Positions 53,300 to 63,836 of a stretch of 64,000 nt of DNA are shown here, one piece after another (the first letter of the stretch is position 1; the number at the start of each line of letters is the position of its first letter). The stretch comes from Hexactinellida sp. DTS-2022. Taxonomy: Eukaryota > Porifera > Hexactinellida. The position numbers and the translations under genes were made by a program. The stretch covers positions 1,426,001 to 1,490,000 of the forward strand of contig JAPNXP010000011.1 of the NCBI GenBank assembly GCA_028753945.1. The letters run 5' to 3'. The notes beneath the pieces were generated by a model. That model did not search any database. It was given only the letters and a program-made list of their open reading frames with translations, and was not told where the DNA came from.

Positions 53300-53550
53300 A
53301 CACGATTTTGTATTTAATTTTTTGGACACATTTTACACCTATTAGTTTATTATCAGGAACAATAAATAGTGCCCGAGTATTCAATTAATATCCATTCGAT
53401 AGAGAATGTAATTCTACACTTTTTAAAATTGAGTTCAATAACACTTTTGTACACTCGAAAGAGTTAAATCTAATTATAATATTTCAACTTGTGACAATTA
53501 TATTGAATCAACTTGCGTGTTCGAGTAGGCTTCTTTGACAAATAATCTAT
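53300..53550 (+). repeat. Fragment of satellite-family body
   Basis: TTTTTTGGACACATTTTACACC, AACAATAAATAGTGCCCGAG, ATCCATTCGATAGAGAATG and AATTATATTGAATCAACTTG follow the order of the bodies at 36.3-36.6 and 38.8-39.1 kb (inverted there). Confidence 0.55.
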
Positions 53551-53679
53551 AATGACGCATGCCTACTAAATAGACGGGAATTTATGTCCCCGATTAGGCA
53601 ATCAAACAAGAAGGCCAGTTTTTATATTTCATTACAACTAAATATATAGATGCATTACACGATTATACCTTATACTTTT

Positions 53680-53835
53680 GGGGAGCGTTAATGGACCTTA
53701 TATACGTTAAAATCGTTATACGTTATACGTCGTATGATGATTATACGTCACGTATGATGGCATTATACGTTCACCTATCGTATAATGGTACCATATATAC
53801 GTTATACGTTACGTATAATGAAACTATGACTAAAT
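53680..53835. repeat. TATACGTTATACG-rich cluster in the left inverted repeat
   Basis: TTATACGTTATACGTCGTATG, ATTATACGTCACGTATGATG and ATATACGTTATACGTTACG form imperfect palindromes. The paired right arm lacks this block, so it is an insertion or local expansion specific to the left arm. Confidence 0.6.
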
Positions 53836-54447
53836 TAAGTCTCCTATTGTTATAAATTGGATTGTATATGGGTATCAACTATTGCGAGTCGATTGGAAAA
53901 CATTTGAAATTCTCACTTTTGTGGATTATCTATTCAAGCGCCATTTAATGATGACGTTGGAAATTTTACATATTGTAAATATACTGTATTATATACTTAA
54001 ATTTGCTGTCAATTGATGTTAGAAACGTTGTAAATGTATAGGGACTTCGTTTTTAACCCATCTAATAGATTATTGAGCACAATCACATTATACTCCCTTG
54101 TAAATAATTATTGCTTATTTATATTATTAACACCCATAATTTAGTTTTTTGTTAATTACGTAATGTTCAAAGTGATGTTATAACAATGTTAATATTAGTA
54201 TACAGTAAAAGTATACATTCAGAATATAGTATTTATTCCTATTTTCTGCTATTTTAAATCTTTTAAATTCTCCGACTAGATCCCTTCTCCCCTCGCGACA
54301 GCTGCTGTACTGTGAAAATCTTCGCTCAAGAGGTTCAGACTGTAAGCGTCCCGTTAGAATACATTTGTATCCTCGTTAAGTAGATCAAAACTTAAATCTG
54401 CTAAACCCCGATTTGTAGATATGAGAGCATCAAATGATTGTCTGGAG

Positions 54448-54740
54448 CAGGGGTTCGTAACCTTTTTTATGTCAATTCCCCCTTCATTTGTGTAAGGAAA
54501 AAGTAGCCTTGAAATTAATAATTAGTAAGCAATAGAGAACTCAATATGATCATGAACAAATAATAATAATTCTCACAACTAGAACAAAGGCATCGTTGGG
54601 ATGGGGATAACTGCTTCTTGGCCACCAGTGCATCAATGTTAGGAGGTATTATAATATTTAAGATTTATTATTATTATTAATTTAGTCTAAATTTATTTCC
54701 CCCTTAAATTCCCGAAATTTCCCCCAGTTTAAGAACTACT
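54448..54740. mobile_element. hAT MITE (CAGGGGTTCGTAACC end)
   Basis: Left CAGGGGTTCGTAACCTTTTT and inverted right AGTTTAAGAACTACTG are the usual hAT MITE ends. The flanks GTCTGGAG and GTATAGAG agree at six of eight positions. CCCCCTT and CCCCCAG tracts are subterminal. It lies inside P element C. Confidence 0.65.
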
Positions 54741-54808
54741 GGTATAGAGAGACCATGCTTCTTCGATTCTTTCAAATCACTCAACTAGTTTGAAAACATA
54801 TTCAAAAA

Positions 54809-54983
54809 TTATAATTTCCCATCACTTGCGATTAGTGCACTCCCGATTACATCCGGATGAAATCTTTCTATGGCATTTACTACCAACCACCAATTGTGAA
54901 TTAAGTTTAGAAAATATGACGTAGTTGTATTTCTGGAAAATATTAGGGAATTGCTGTTATGGTGTTTGGCAAATTGATAGTGC
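54809..54983 (-). pseudogene. C-terminal segment of the P element C transposase, beyond the Ginger insertion
   Basis: A minus-strand frame reads TTSYFLNLIHNWWLVVNAIE, then RFHPDVIGS. An aromatic-rich N-x-W(W/F)-x-x-x-N block occurs in P/THAP9 transposases between the two catalytic halves. The frame runs straight into the Ginger end, so the insertion cut the coding sequence. The opposite part lies at 61.4-62.8 kb. Confidence 0.55.
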
Positions 54984-55118
54984 TGTTTCATCGTAACTTG
55001 ACTCGCATCGTAACTTGACTCACACCATGGATAGACTGAATCTATAGTAACTTGACTCGCTTACACAAGTCTGTTATAGTGATTCTATCATACTTGACAA
55101 CACTTGCAATGATTCTTC
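54984..55118. repeat. Left terminal inverted repeat of the Ginger-like element
   Basis: Pairs with 61241-61322. GTAACTTGACTC occurs three times here and once in the right repeat, so the left repeat gained a tandem duplication after the element formed. Confidence 0.8.
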
Positions 55119-55147
55119 AGAGACCAATACTAGTATTTATATATATA

Positions 55148-55390
55148 CTAGCCGAAAAGCCGCCCTCCGGGCGGCGTTTTTTTGCTAGTTTACTACACTT
55201 TACTACGCTTTGTATTTGGTGGTAAGTTTCATTTTCACGTTTTAATCGCTTTCTCGCTGTATTGGGCGTTTGTTTACAATCATTACCAACACGCGAACGT
55301 TTTTTAAGTGGCATACGTAATAGTTGAATAACAGGTTTGGATTTTGTATGTAAATTATGACTGAAGTTGGCAAAATATGTCAACCCGATC
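55148..55390 (-). mobile_element. Internally deleted mini-Helitron retaining an ORF start
   Basis: On the minus strand the 3' end is GCCGCCCGGAGGGCGGC, a perfect hairpin, then TTTTCGG and CTAG (55148-55151) before T: a standard animal Helitron end of a different family from the GCGAAGC type. An ATG at about 55316 opens MPLKKRSRVGNDCKQTPNTA with a basic stretch RKRLKREN, resembling the start of Helitron proteins, and runs straight into the 3' end. The coding body was lost. The 5' end near 55390 abuts a MITE and is unclear. Confidence 0.6.
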
Positions 55391-55395
55391 TATAT

Positions 55396-55595
55396 ATAGT
55401 CAGGTTCTTTTTTATGAACATTCAAGGGACCAAAAATTGTGTTCATAATAGAGACTTCATAATAAGCGAACTCAACTTAACACAAATCCTATGTAAGTTG
55501 TTAAATTGGGACCATAAGGCTTGTTCATAATAAAAAATCTTCACATTAAGGCTAAGCAGACGAAATCTTGTTCATAATAAGCAGACATGACTGTA
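55396..55595. mobile_element. TA-type MITE, TTCATAAT repeats
   Basis: Left TATAGTCAGGTTC and inverted right GCAGACATGACTGTA, with TTCATAATA(A)GC phrases throughout. A lone related end (TTCATAATAAGCAGGCCTGA) is at 45816. It lies inside the Ginger-like element. Confidence 0.6.
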
Positions 55596-56073
55596 TAGCA
55601 ATAGGTATGACTATTAAATTGTCCAACAACACAAATGTAAGGTTGAATTTTATTGGTCTACGTATATGTATATTCAATTGTTGTTTATATTATGGGAAAT
55701 CATATAAGAATACAACAGCTATACAAACGGAATACAAATAACTGATTGGATGAATTAAATTACAGTCTCAGTTGGCTTTCTATACTGCACAACTTAACAA
55801 TTGATATTTTTGAGACATAAAAATCCTTTTATACTAATTGAATGCTAGATGCTAATCCATACTGGGACAACCCTCGATTTAATTGGTTAAAGGTTTTGTC
55901 ACCTTGGGGATGGGAAGATGTGAATATATTTCTTAAAAATTCCTTATCTGGAGTGGTGAGATAATTCCTAGATAATATGCAAAATTTGGTACAGATCGGT
56001 TCAGGCATCTCAGAGGAGATGTGAGGACAGACAGACAGACATTGTATTTTATATATATATATATATATATATA
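55596..56073. other. Ginger 5' region, no exon recognised
   Basis: AT-rich, with ACAGACAGACAGAC at 56027 and an AT dinucleotide tract at 56050-56073. It may hold the promoter of the Ginger gene but no motif is convincing. Confidence 0.35.
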
Positions 56074-56710
56074 TGTTATGTCGATTTTGTCAATGTTGAT
56101 TTTACAAAATAAACATGAATCAACGTAACTAAAACAAGTGTTCGACTTTGGCTATATTAGTCGGATAAGCCTAGGTTTTATTGCATTTTGTTCAAAATCC
56201 GCTTCATCCAAGTGTATACCGACTTTTATGAAGAAAATTCTTACCAAATGAAATTTTTTTAATAGAAAGAAAAAATATTCCAGGGTGATTTTTCAAAATC
56301 AACGAATAAAATATGTCGATTTTATAAAATCAACATTTTTTATTAGTTGATTTTGTAAAATCGACATTTCTAATTAGTCGCTTTTGTAAAATCTACATTC
56401 TGAAATGTCAATTTTACAAAATCAACATTTCAGAATGTCGATTTTACAAAATCAACTAATAAAAAATGTTGATTTTGTAAAATCAACATTCTGAAATGTC
56501 GATTTTACAAAATCAATTAATAAAAAATGTTGATTTTATAAAATCGACATTCTGAAATGTCGATTTTACAAAACCAACTAATTGAAAATGTCGATTTCAT
56601 ATAATCAACTATTTTACAAATTAAACTAAAGTTTGTATGTTGATTTTACAAAATCGACATTTTGGATGTTGATTTTGTAAAATCGACTATTTGACAAAAT
56701 CGACATAACA
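56074..56710. mobile_element. MITE made of ~22-bp self-complementary units
   Basis: Ends TGTTATGTCGATTTTGTCAA and TTGACAAAATCGACATAACA are inverted repeats. The interior is a chain of TGTCGATTTTACAAAATCAACA-type units, each its own near-palindrome, spaced by TTCTGAA or AATAAAAA, with at least twelve units. It sits next to an AT tract. No coding capacity. Confidence 0.8.
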
Positions 56711-56794
56711 GATATATAGTATATGCCTTATCATAACTTAAACCAACACTCGAATACTTTTATCTGTTTTCTAAGTTCGTATCAGTTTATTATT

Positions 56795-59700
56795 ATGGAT
56801 GATAGTATGCATAAAAACTTGGTAAAATTTATTTCCACTGGAATATGCCCAATTGAAACTCAAGGAGCAAGGCACGCAAGAACTAATTTCCGCAGAAAAG
56901 CCGCACATTACCAAGTAGATGGACTAAAACTCTCCAAGGTTAGTTAATATTTTAACAACGAATTACTTGGTGCCATATAAAGAGTATAATCATAAATTAT
57001 AATACTTTTTGTTCTCCTTTTGGCGTGCTATTTAATAACTTAAATGTAAGATGAATGTGGAACTAATAAACAAACCCAATTGACTAAATTTAGTAAGGTA
57101 CGTCCTAACCATTTACACATTGGTATTCAATTTGTACTGAGGATAATTAAACTAGTTGATACTGAAAGTTATAACTTCTCATGAAACTAATTTCAGCTCT
57201 AGAATATTATATTGTCATTCGAATTAACTAAAGTATTGACCCTTATCATGCTTTTGTCTTCTAGATTATTCAGAATAAAAAAGGTAATTTTGAACGGTTT
57301 GAATACCCACTTCAATCTGAAATTCCCCAAATTCTGGAAACCTATCATGTAGATCATCCAGGTATCAATACAATGACATCATCTATAAGACAGAATTATT
57401 TTTGGGATAAAATGTATCGAACAATCGAAGAATCGTGAGTTTTGTTTGCAATAGCTGTCGATAGTTAATATTATCTTTCTGTTGATATTATTTTTCTCCC
57501 TAAACAGGTAAAATCTTGACATTCTTGTCAGGTTAATTCAGTCAAGATTCCTCATCCTCACAAAGAGCTACAAGCCGATAGTTCCTCCAGAGAGACCCTG
57601 GCAGCACATTGGCATTGATCTATTACCGACATGCCAGAAAACGAGTTCGGTTACAAACATGTACTTGTCATCGTGTTTTATCTCAGCAAATACGTAATTG
57701 CAAGTCCTCTCAGAAGGAAAACTTCAGCTGAAGTTGTTGCTGAGCTGTTAAATGTATATCTCGTGTTTGGTGTTCCTCAAATATGCCAACATGATCAAGG
57801 CAAATAATTTACAAGCAAAGTAAGTACGTTTTAGATTAAATTAGTTTATGGTAAAGTTAAATAAAAGAACAAGACGAAGGTCTTCTTTTATTTAAATCTA
57901 GTAAATCTAGAACTGCCATTTACTTTACAACATAATTATTTTGGACACATACAATTCGTGACAAGATATATGAATTGGGTAAATTTATCTCAGTCAAAGC
58001 AATGGGGCCACAGTTATTCCCAATTATTGCATGATAATCTCGCAATTCGAGCAACTGCTAAATATAGTATTTGTATTACTAATTAGATATATTTACCCAA
58101 CAACTATTCATATCATGTCACGAATTGTATGTCTTCTAATTTATTATGTTACATTTCCTTTCTTGAAATTTGAAAATCAAATTGAACAATGATGAATGAT
58201 AGACATTGATTATTCCCCTTATATGAATTCAATGATATGCATCAGGAACTCGGAGTGGATAACAGGCGTTCGAGTGCTTATTATCCTCAAAGTAATGAAC
58301 TTGTTGAGTCGCACAACAAGATACTGAAGTGGAATGATAAATATTAATTTAAGAACACTTGCAATGTATCAAATTATTCAATTGTTCTCAAAATCCAACT
58401 TGGCCAATGTGTCAAACGAGTATTTATTTATAGGAAAATTTAGAAACTTCGACAGACTGTTGATGGGTCGTGGTAACAAAACTTCCGTTTGCAGTAATGG
58501 CTGCAAACACTAAGATAAAGCGAGCTACGAAATTCACGTCTTTCGAACTTATGTTTGGCCGCAAATGTGATGCAGTTCCTCTACTTAACCTTAGCAAAAA
58601 ATTATCGACATACCCATGTGAATCTGAATCATCAGAAGAGGAACTAATTGTTAGTGATGTTGATCCATTCCCTACTGAAATCGAACAAAGGATGATGTTG
58701 GCAGTCAAATGGAGTTAATTCGACAAGAAAATGAATCTGAAGCTAGAGTAAACATCAAAATTGAACAATCCAAACAAAAAAATATTTATGATAGAAAATA
58801 CAAGAAAAACAGGTATTTATTTGGTGAATTGATTATTAAATTCTAATTTAGTTGTTAAACGATTAGTGCTAACCAAATTGATGTGATCAATAAATAGAGG
58901 TATCTAAATTGCCAAATATTCAATAAATTGGTAAATAAGTATTATAATGCCTTATATACCAACTTTTTTATTAACATAGAATTCTCGTTTGCATCGAACG
59001 AGATTTATTTAAATACACTGTCTCTTTGTTAAATGATTACAACCAAATTATCCTCATGAATTTGGATTAAAATAAAATATTAAATTTTAGATCCAGCATT
59101 AAAGAGGGTGAGCTGTTTATTGTTCGTAACATCAAAAAGGATAAAAAACTTCCAAATACCTCAGAGCAGCCTAACTATCTTGGCCCTTTCGCGGCAACAA
59201 AAGTCACCAAGAGTAGTTTAGTTTCTATCAAAGATGAACCAAAACGTAATAACGTATACTACCCTCTCCACCTATCTAAAAAGTATATACAAAGAGAAAA
59301 ACAGGTGAACAAAATTAATTTAACTATCAATCATGGGATGGTTAGTATAATATTACCTTCTATTATTTAATATTTTAGTCATTTGATACGAAACATCCTA
59401 CAGCCATCGGGAAAGATATAGGAGCAGCTGTCAATGGTACTTTAAATCCCCTAAAAGTCCCGTTCTCAGCTCAAAAAGGAAAGTCTCATTTAAAAAGAGG
59501 GAATACACGTGTAGCATCTTATATTGACAACAAGAAGCCCAAGGTAAAATGGTTATTAATATATACTTGATTGAATTAATATATTATTCGTACAATGTAG
59601 AATTTATTTTGTAATCTTAATAAGTTATGAATGCTACCGAAAAGTATTATTTATTTGGCATTTCAAGAGAAATAATAATGGAAGAATTGAATCTTATCAA

Positions 59701-60300
59701 AGTAAGTAGATTTAACTAATTCTTTATTCTTGAGCAAAACATTATATTTCTCTAAATATAAGGATGATACTGTCAGAAAATTAAGAGATGAATCGTACAT
59801 TTCGCCACTGCACGAAACTCTACATAATACACAGAATAAGCAGATGTGCCCAACTATTACTATCTTATTCGATCTCCTCAAAAATGTTACAGCTTTCAAC
59901 ATGGTATGTTTTATTAGATCAAGATTAGAATTAATTGAGAAATAAACAATTGATATGTACTCGCCTTTCATGTATTTAAGTTTGTTTCTCGAATTGAACT
60001 CGATAGGTGTTATAATACCCATTAGAATTGATTTTATAAGTTGTTTTATAGAGAGAAGAAATGATGGACATACTCGTCAAGTGGACAGAGGAAGATTTTG
60101 CAAATAAATTCGCTACACCCAAACCACAGAGTCGATATTGTATCGAATAAGCACACAAAGTGCTTTACCCAGTTGTAAGTATCAATAAAGTAAAAAGTAA
60201 AAAAACCAAGGCAGTGAAATTAGAACTGGCCCACTACATAATAATCGGCCCAGTAAAAGTAATATTTGTATACATACCAAATTACATTGGTTTTCATTAA
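56795..60300 (+). pseudogene. Ginger-like integrase/transposase gene, multi-exon, damaged
   Basis: Exons inferred from homology and GT-AG sites: 56795-56938 (MDDSMHKNLVKFISTG...), 57265-57434 (H-x3-H: YHVDHPGINTMTSSIRQNYFW), 57508-57819, about 58225-58335, 58434-58812, 59091-59304, 59379-59543, and possibly 59762-59902 and 60050-60174. The third exon has the zinc-finger Cys pair (one Cys codon is now TGA), then PERPWQHIGIDLLP, with catalytic Asp at 57616, and QICQHDQGK with Asp at 57793. Joining to SAYYPQSNELVESHNK puts Glu at 58306 exactly 35 residues later, the D35E spacing. FTSFELMFGRKCDAVP follows, then NYLGPFAATKV, a GPY/F module. At least three stops or shifts and one weak acceptor show decay. 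Confidence 0.75.
60195..60262 (-). repeat. Single palindrome-block copy
   Basis: CAAGGCAGTGAAATTAGAAC and TGGCCCACTACATAATAATC followed by GGCCCAGT is one diverged inverted copy of the block of 24.95-25.43 kb, inside an intron of the Ginger gene. Confidence 0.55.
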
Positions 60301-61008
60301 AATAGATTTGTGAGTATCTGGAAACCGAGATGATTGAACGAATATACACATCCCAAAGCGAAAAAATACGCCTTTCAAGTTAGCAGCTCCAGCACAGACT
60401 GGCCCTTTTTACTCCCCTGTCACGGAAAATGGCAATTGGAAAAATGTCAACAATTAGGTATTGCATTTGTTGGAAAAATCGCAGCATACTTCTCTATCAG
60501 GATGTCTTCTCTCTAAATATATTCCTGTCAGACTGAGAACATTGGGATGGATGGAAATTGCTTCTTTAGATGCATTTCTAAAATAGTTTCAGGCACCGAA
60601 GATCACCATAGCAAACTCAGGGCTGAGGTATGTAGATACATGGCGACTAACGGGAACACACTCGTCAACAGTTATCTCAAAACTTTTGATAAACACACAT
60701 CCCCTATGACCTATTTAAAGAAGTCTTGTATGACAGAAAATCATATATGGGCCACTGACGTTGAAGTGATTGCAATATCTTCCATTTTGGATTCCGACAT
60801 GTATGTAGCAACAGAACAGTATGATGCCAGCAAATTATGGAAACGAAATAGTTGGAATCGGTATTCTGGTTGCATTGATAGTTCTAGACATCCTCAAGCA
60901 GTTTCTCTCTATATTTATAACATTAATCATAATCATTATGAACCAGTTATAAGTCTGATGAATTCGAAGTACGAATCTTTCAAAGTACAGCCTTTATTTA
61001 GTGAATGA
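60301..61008 (+). CDS. OTU-type cysteine protease domain exon of the Ginger-like element
   Basis: From 60547 an uninterrupted frame reads MDGNCFFRCISKIVSG, HHSKLRAEVCRYMA and AVSLYIYNINHNHYEPVISL. DGNC-F-R-x-(I/L)-S with a later N-H-Y-E/D is the OTU signature: catalytic Asp 60550, Cys 60559, His 60934. OTU enzymes cleave ubiquitin chains. The frame upstream (TENIG... from about 60520) shows the usual glycine before DGNC but contains a shift, so the N-terminal boundary is uncertain. It is probably the 3' end of the same multi-domain gene as the integrase; OTU domains are reported in some Ginger elements, from memory. AATAAA at 61177 could be its polyadenylation signal. Confidence 0.75.
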
Positions 61009-61240
61009 TATGTTTATTTATTAAATGAATACTAGATTTGTATGTATGTAATTTTTTGTTACCTACTGGGGGTTTAAACACAATTGGGGCTGCTTGCGCA
61101 CTGTGGCTTGTTTCTTAAGTGTATTGGACACAAGAAATCACCTCCTCACATAGTTGAATTTAGTTACGAAATTGTTAAATAAAGAAATGACTAGTTTTCA
61201 TAAAGTGACCACAATGTATGTGTCAAGTCATATAGTTTAT

Positions 61241-61322
61241 GATAGAATCATTGCAAGTGTTGTCAAGTATGATAGAATCACTACAACAGACTTGTGTAAG
61301 CGAGTCAAGTTACGATGAAACA
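61241..61322. repeat. Right terminal inverted repeat of the Ginger-like element
   Basis: Inverse complement of 54984-55006 joined to 55056-55118; about 80 bp with almost no differences. Confidence 0.8.
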
Positions 61323-61401
61323 CTACTACGGAACAGACTGTTTGATGTTTCTTGCGAGCAGAGCTAGATAGGAAATCTTAGGGGCCTTTCTCACATGACA
61401 T

Positions 61402-62826
61402 TCAATTGTTAAATATTTCTAATGTACACGATGAAAAAATTAGAGATAGACCCTGGTGAAATATTAATGGAGACATCCACAAGAATGGTTTCAAAGGCTT
61501 GTGTTTGGAAAAAATTTGTGGATAAGAGGTTGTTCCGAATGTTTTCACAAGATGTACAGTATCAAAAAGTAGGTAGATGTACTTCTCTGGGTTGAGCGGG
61601 TTGGTTATTGTACTATGGCGCATTGAGCAAGGGTGTAAATCTTTGAGGTATGTGTATACACACATTTGTGGAATGGTTGTCACTAACTACAGCTCTGACA
61701 TAGAAATCTCTCCTGCTGAGCATGCTTTTACAGTTAATTATACCCCTTGAACGACCTGTTAGTCAATTTTCGTTAATAGAATAGCCTTGATAATATATGG
61801 TGTTGACTGTTCAATGATACAACCATAAAGCACAAAATACATATATATATATGCAGGCTAGAATCACAACCAGTTAATTCTCTGCCATCATAATGTACTT
61901 CTTGTACTTCCATTTCGTCAAGCAATAGGGCAATATCGTTACTAAAAGTATTTTCTCTCAGTGATTGTAAGCCTTTACAAGTATCTATTGCTTGTGACTT
62001 CAGCTTATACAATAGCGAATTGCTTGGTAGAGGGAGAAATCTGCAAATATCGATATGCTGAATTAGAGTGTATCTCATGATAAGAGCAAATCTTAATACA
62101 GTAGTGGAGTATGGGGCCTCCCTTTAGGGTTGTAGTATTGTAATTTTAACAACTCGATAATGATATTTGTTTCACAGGTTGCTTCAACATTCCTAAGAAG
62201 ACAGGAAGATTTGTGAGCGTATCAAGTGAAGTCAGCTTGGATCCTTCTGCTCGATCAATATACGTATGCAGGTAGACAAATCGGACAGCCTTCATAGCTG
62301 AGTTTGACATGAAGATTGCTTTCAACATGAATGCACTCCTTTACTGTTGCAATCCCTGAACTTATAACAACACGGTATGCTGTAATACAGTCGACACTTA
62401 TTTCTAGATGAAGGCCGCTATACTCCTTTGACTGTTGATGCATGATGTGTGTGATACATCTGCAAATGACCTTATTTCGAATGTCGATTTGAAGGACTGT
62501 AACTCAACTTGCTGAAAGATTCGAACTACTGGGACTTTTCGAGGTTCACTTGGGACTGTTGCCAGGCTAAATGGAATAAGATGTGGATGAATGGTAGGAA
62601 TCGATTTCATTGAATAATTGAGGGTTATTTTATTGAGATGATGAATGATGTATCTCTCTTCAGAATGATTAATGCAATTCACAGAATGTTTGCGGATTTG
62701 GTAATCTCGCCGATTCAAGAGCGTTACCCAATTATTTGACAACTCAGGCCCATCTGGAAATTTGAACACTGGTCTGCTTGCCTGGTAGTTAGTGCGACAA
62801 CCTGTTACGCAACACTTGTTGGGCAT
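61402..62826 (-). pseudogene. THAP/P-element transposase (copy C), N-terminal two thirds
   Basis: The ATG at 62826 opens MPNKCCVTGCRTNYQ, VFKFPDGPELSNNW and NCINHSEERYI: a full THAP C2CH finger with the usual Phe after CxxH changed to Ser. 140 codons stay open. Next come YRFLPLPSN-like and LLLDEMEVQEVHYDGRELTG (61850-62070), the DE motif, and YIYLLFDTVHLVKTF (about 61555-61600), the H-x-x-K block. These match the order in copy B. Frameshifts divide the frames, and the C-terminal part is displaced to 54.8-55.0 kb by the Ginger insertion. Confidence 0.8.
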
Positions 62827-63356
62827 GAAAGTGCAGATTTATAAACTGAATTATGATGAATTGATGAGATCAGAAGGATGTATTATTATTATATACTCAT
62901 CGTGTTTGAATACTCTAGAGATTCAACATAACAAAAGGAATTAATGGTTTGAGATATGTTGAAACGTTGATTTACATTCCATGAACTCACTCAAGTACTT
63001 TGTGGTTAATTATGTTTACTATAACTAGTATTTCCGGAACATTCATATTGTTAATTTTAGAATCACGCATTTTAGAAGGCCGACAACACACATGTATATC
63101 AGATGATACAGTATAGTATTACATAAAGTGCAATTTTCTGACGTCATAATTAAATGGCGTCTACACGGAACAACCACAAATGCGAGAATTTCAAAAGATT
63201 TTCCGATCGACTCGCAATAGCTGATTACCCTATATAGAATCCAATTTATAACAATAGGAGGCTAAGTTTAGCTTATAATTTAATATAAAAACTGGCCTTC
63301 GTGTTTGTTTGCATTTTCGGGGACATTATAATATAGCCGTTATTTAGTAGGCCATG
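62827..63356. repeat. 5' flank and right inverted repeat of P element C
   Basis: 62827-63085 has no motif. From about 63090 the inverse of 53559-54010 begins and ends at CATG next to the 8-bp duplication. Confidence 0.7.
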
Positions 63357-63364
63357 AATGACGC

Positions 63365-63710
63365 GGTAAATGACATTGAATTAGTTTGTATTTAACATAT
63401 AAAGACGCTTTTGAATTGTTTATAGGGGTTATTAGGTGTGCTGAATTAAAATATTATAGCCAAATTCAATTTTAATTAATAATTAAACTAAATATTTAAA
63501 CTTAACAAATTTAACTGTCAGTAGTGTAGGAAGGTTGGTAAACTTTATTTTAAGAGGATAGACCATTTAGATTTAGATATCTTCCATTGGATCCTCTAAC
63601 ACAATGCAGGGAATTAAAACAGAAACAATAAATTAAACAGAGAAACAAAGGAGTAAATGTATACAGTAAAGTGACATGTGAAAAGAGACAATCAATATAC
63701 AAATGAAAAA
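63365..63710. other. No recognisable gene
   Basis: AT-rich flank of P element C. It includes TATAAAGACGCTTTTGAATTG and GGGGTTATTAGGTGTGCTGA, which resemble the extra block of the long satellite units. Confidence 0.4.
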
Positions 63711-63836
63711 TTACTTGACAACTTCTTTCAGGGAGATACTTTTGAAGATCGGTAATGAGCTACCTTGAGTTAAAGGAAGTATTAGTGTATTAAATAATAG
63801 CGCTGAAGCGAATGAAAAGCTTCTCTTAAATAAGGT
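63711..63836 (-). pseudogene. C-terminal end of a LINE reverse-transcriptase ORF
   Basis: The minus-strand frame reads TLFKRSFSFASALLFNTLIL, then PLTQGSSLPIFKSISLKEVV and K-stop. The pattern K-R-S-F-x-x-x-A-x-x-x-(W/F)-N-x-L-x-x-x-(L)...S-L-x-x-F-K-x-x-(L)K is the typical tail of animal non-LTR retrotransposon ORF2 proteins. Only the tail is inside the recognisable stretch; no RT domain is seen. The frame is open over its length. Confidence 0.65.

Larger units (their letters stand above)
54984..61322 (+). mobile_element. Ginger-like DNA transposon with integrase and OTU protease, 6.3 kb
   Basis: The ends are TGTTTCATCGTAACTTGACT and its complement, so the element runs TGT...ACA. The inverted repeats continue over CGCTTACACAAGTCTGTT, TAGTGATTCTATCATACTTG and ACAACACTTGCAATGATTCT. 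The left copy is about 50 bp longer through an extra GTAACTTGACTCGC repeat. The single plus-strand gene encodes a retrovirus-type integrase without reverse transcriptase, which with TIRs defines the Ginger superfamily. A clear 4-bp duplication is not visible (flanks GTGC and CTAC). It inserted into the coding region of P element C. It carries a mini-Helitron, a TA-type MITE and a palindromic MITE in its 5' part. Confidence 0.8.
53559..63356 (-). mobile_element. P-superfamily element C, ~0.45-kb inverted repeats, perfect 8-bp duplication
   Basis: Right end (complement) CATGGCCTACTAAATAACGG, left end ATGCCTACTAAATAGACGGG. AATGACGC is duplicated exactly at 53551-53558 and 63357-63364. The inverted repeats continue inward through AAGGCCAGTTTTTAT, CTCCTATTGTTATAAATTGG, CTATTGCGAGTCGAT and GCGCCATTTAATGATGACG-type sequence to about 54010 and 63090. 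Drosophila P also starts CATG and makes 8-bp duplications. A THAP transposase pseudogene lies inside on the minus strand and is split by a 6.3-kb Ginger-like element. Without it, C would be about 3.5 kb. Confidence 0.85.

Noticed and set aside
58470-58708. 94-codon minus-strand frame opposite the integrase exon
   Set aside because: Shadow of the plus-strand exon carrying FTSFELMFGRKC.
54984-61322. LTR retrotransposon or endogenous retrovirus
   Set aside because: An integrase is present but there is no reverse transcriptase, protease or gag, the ends are inverted rather than direct repeats, and the gene has introns; Ginger fits better.
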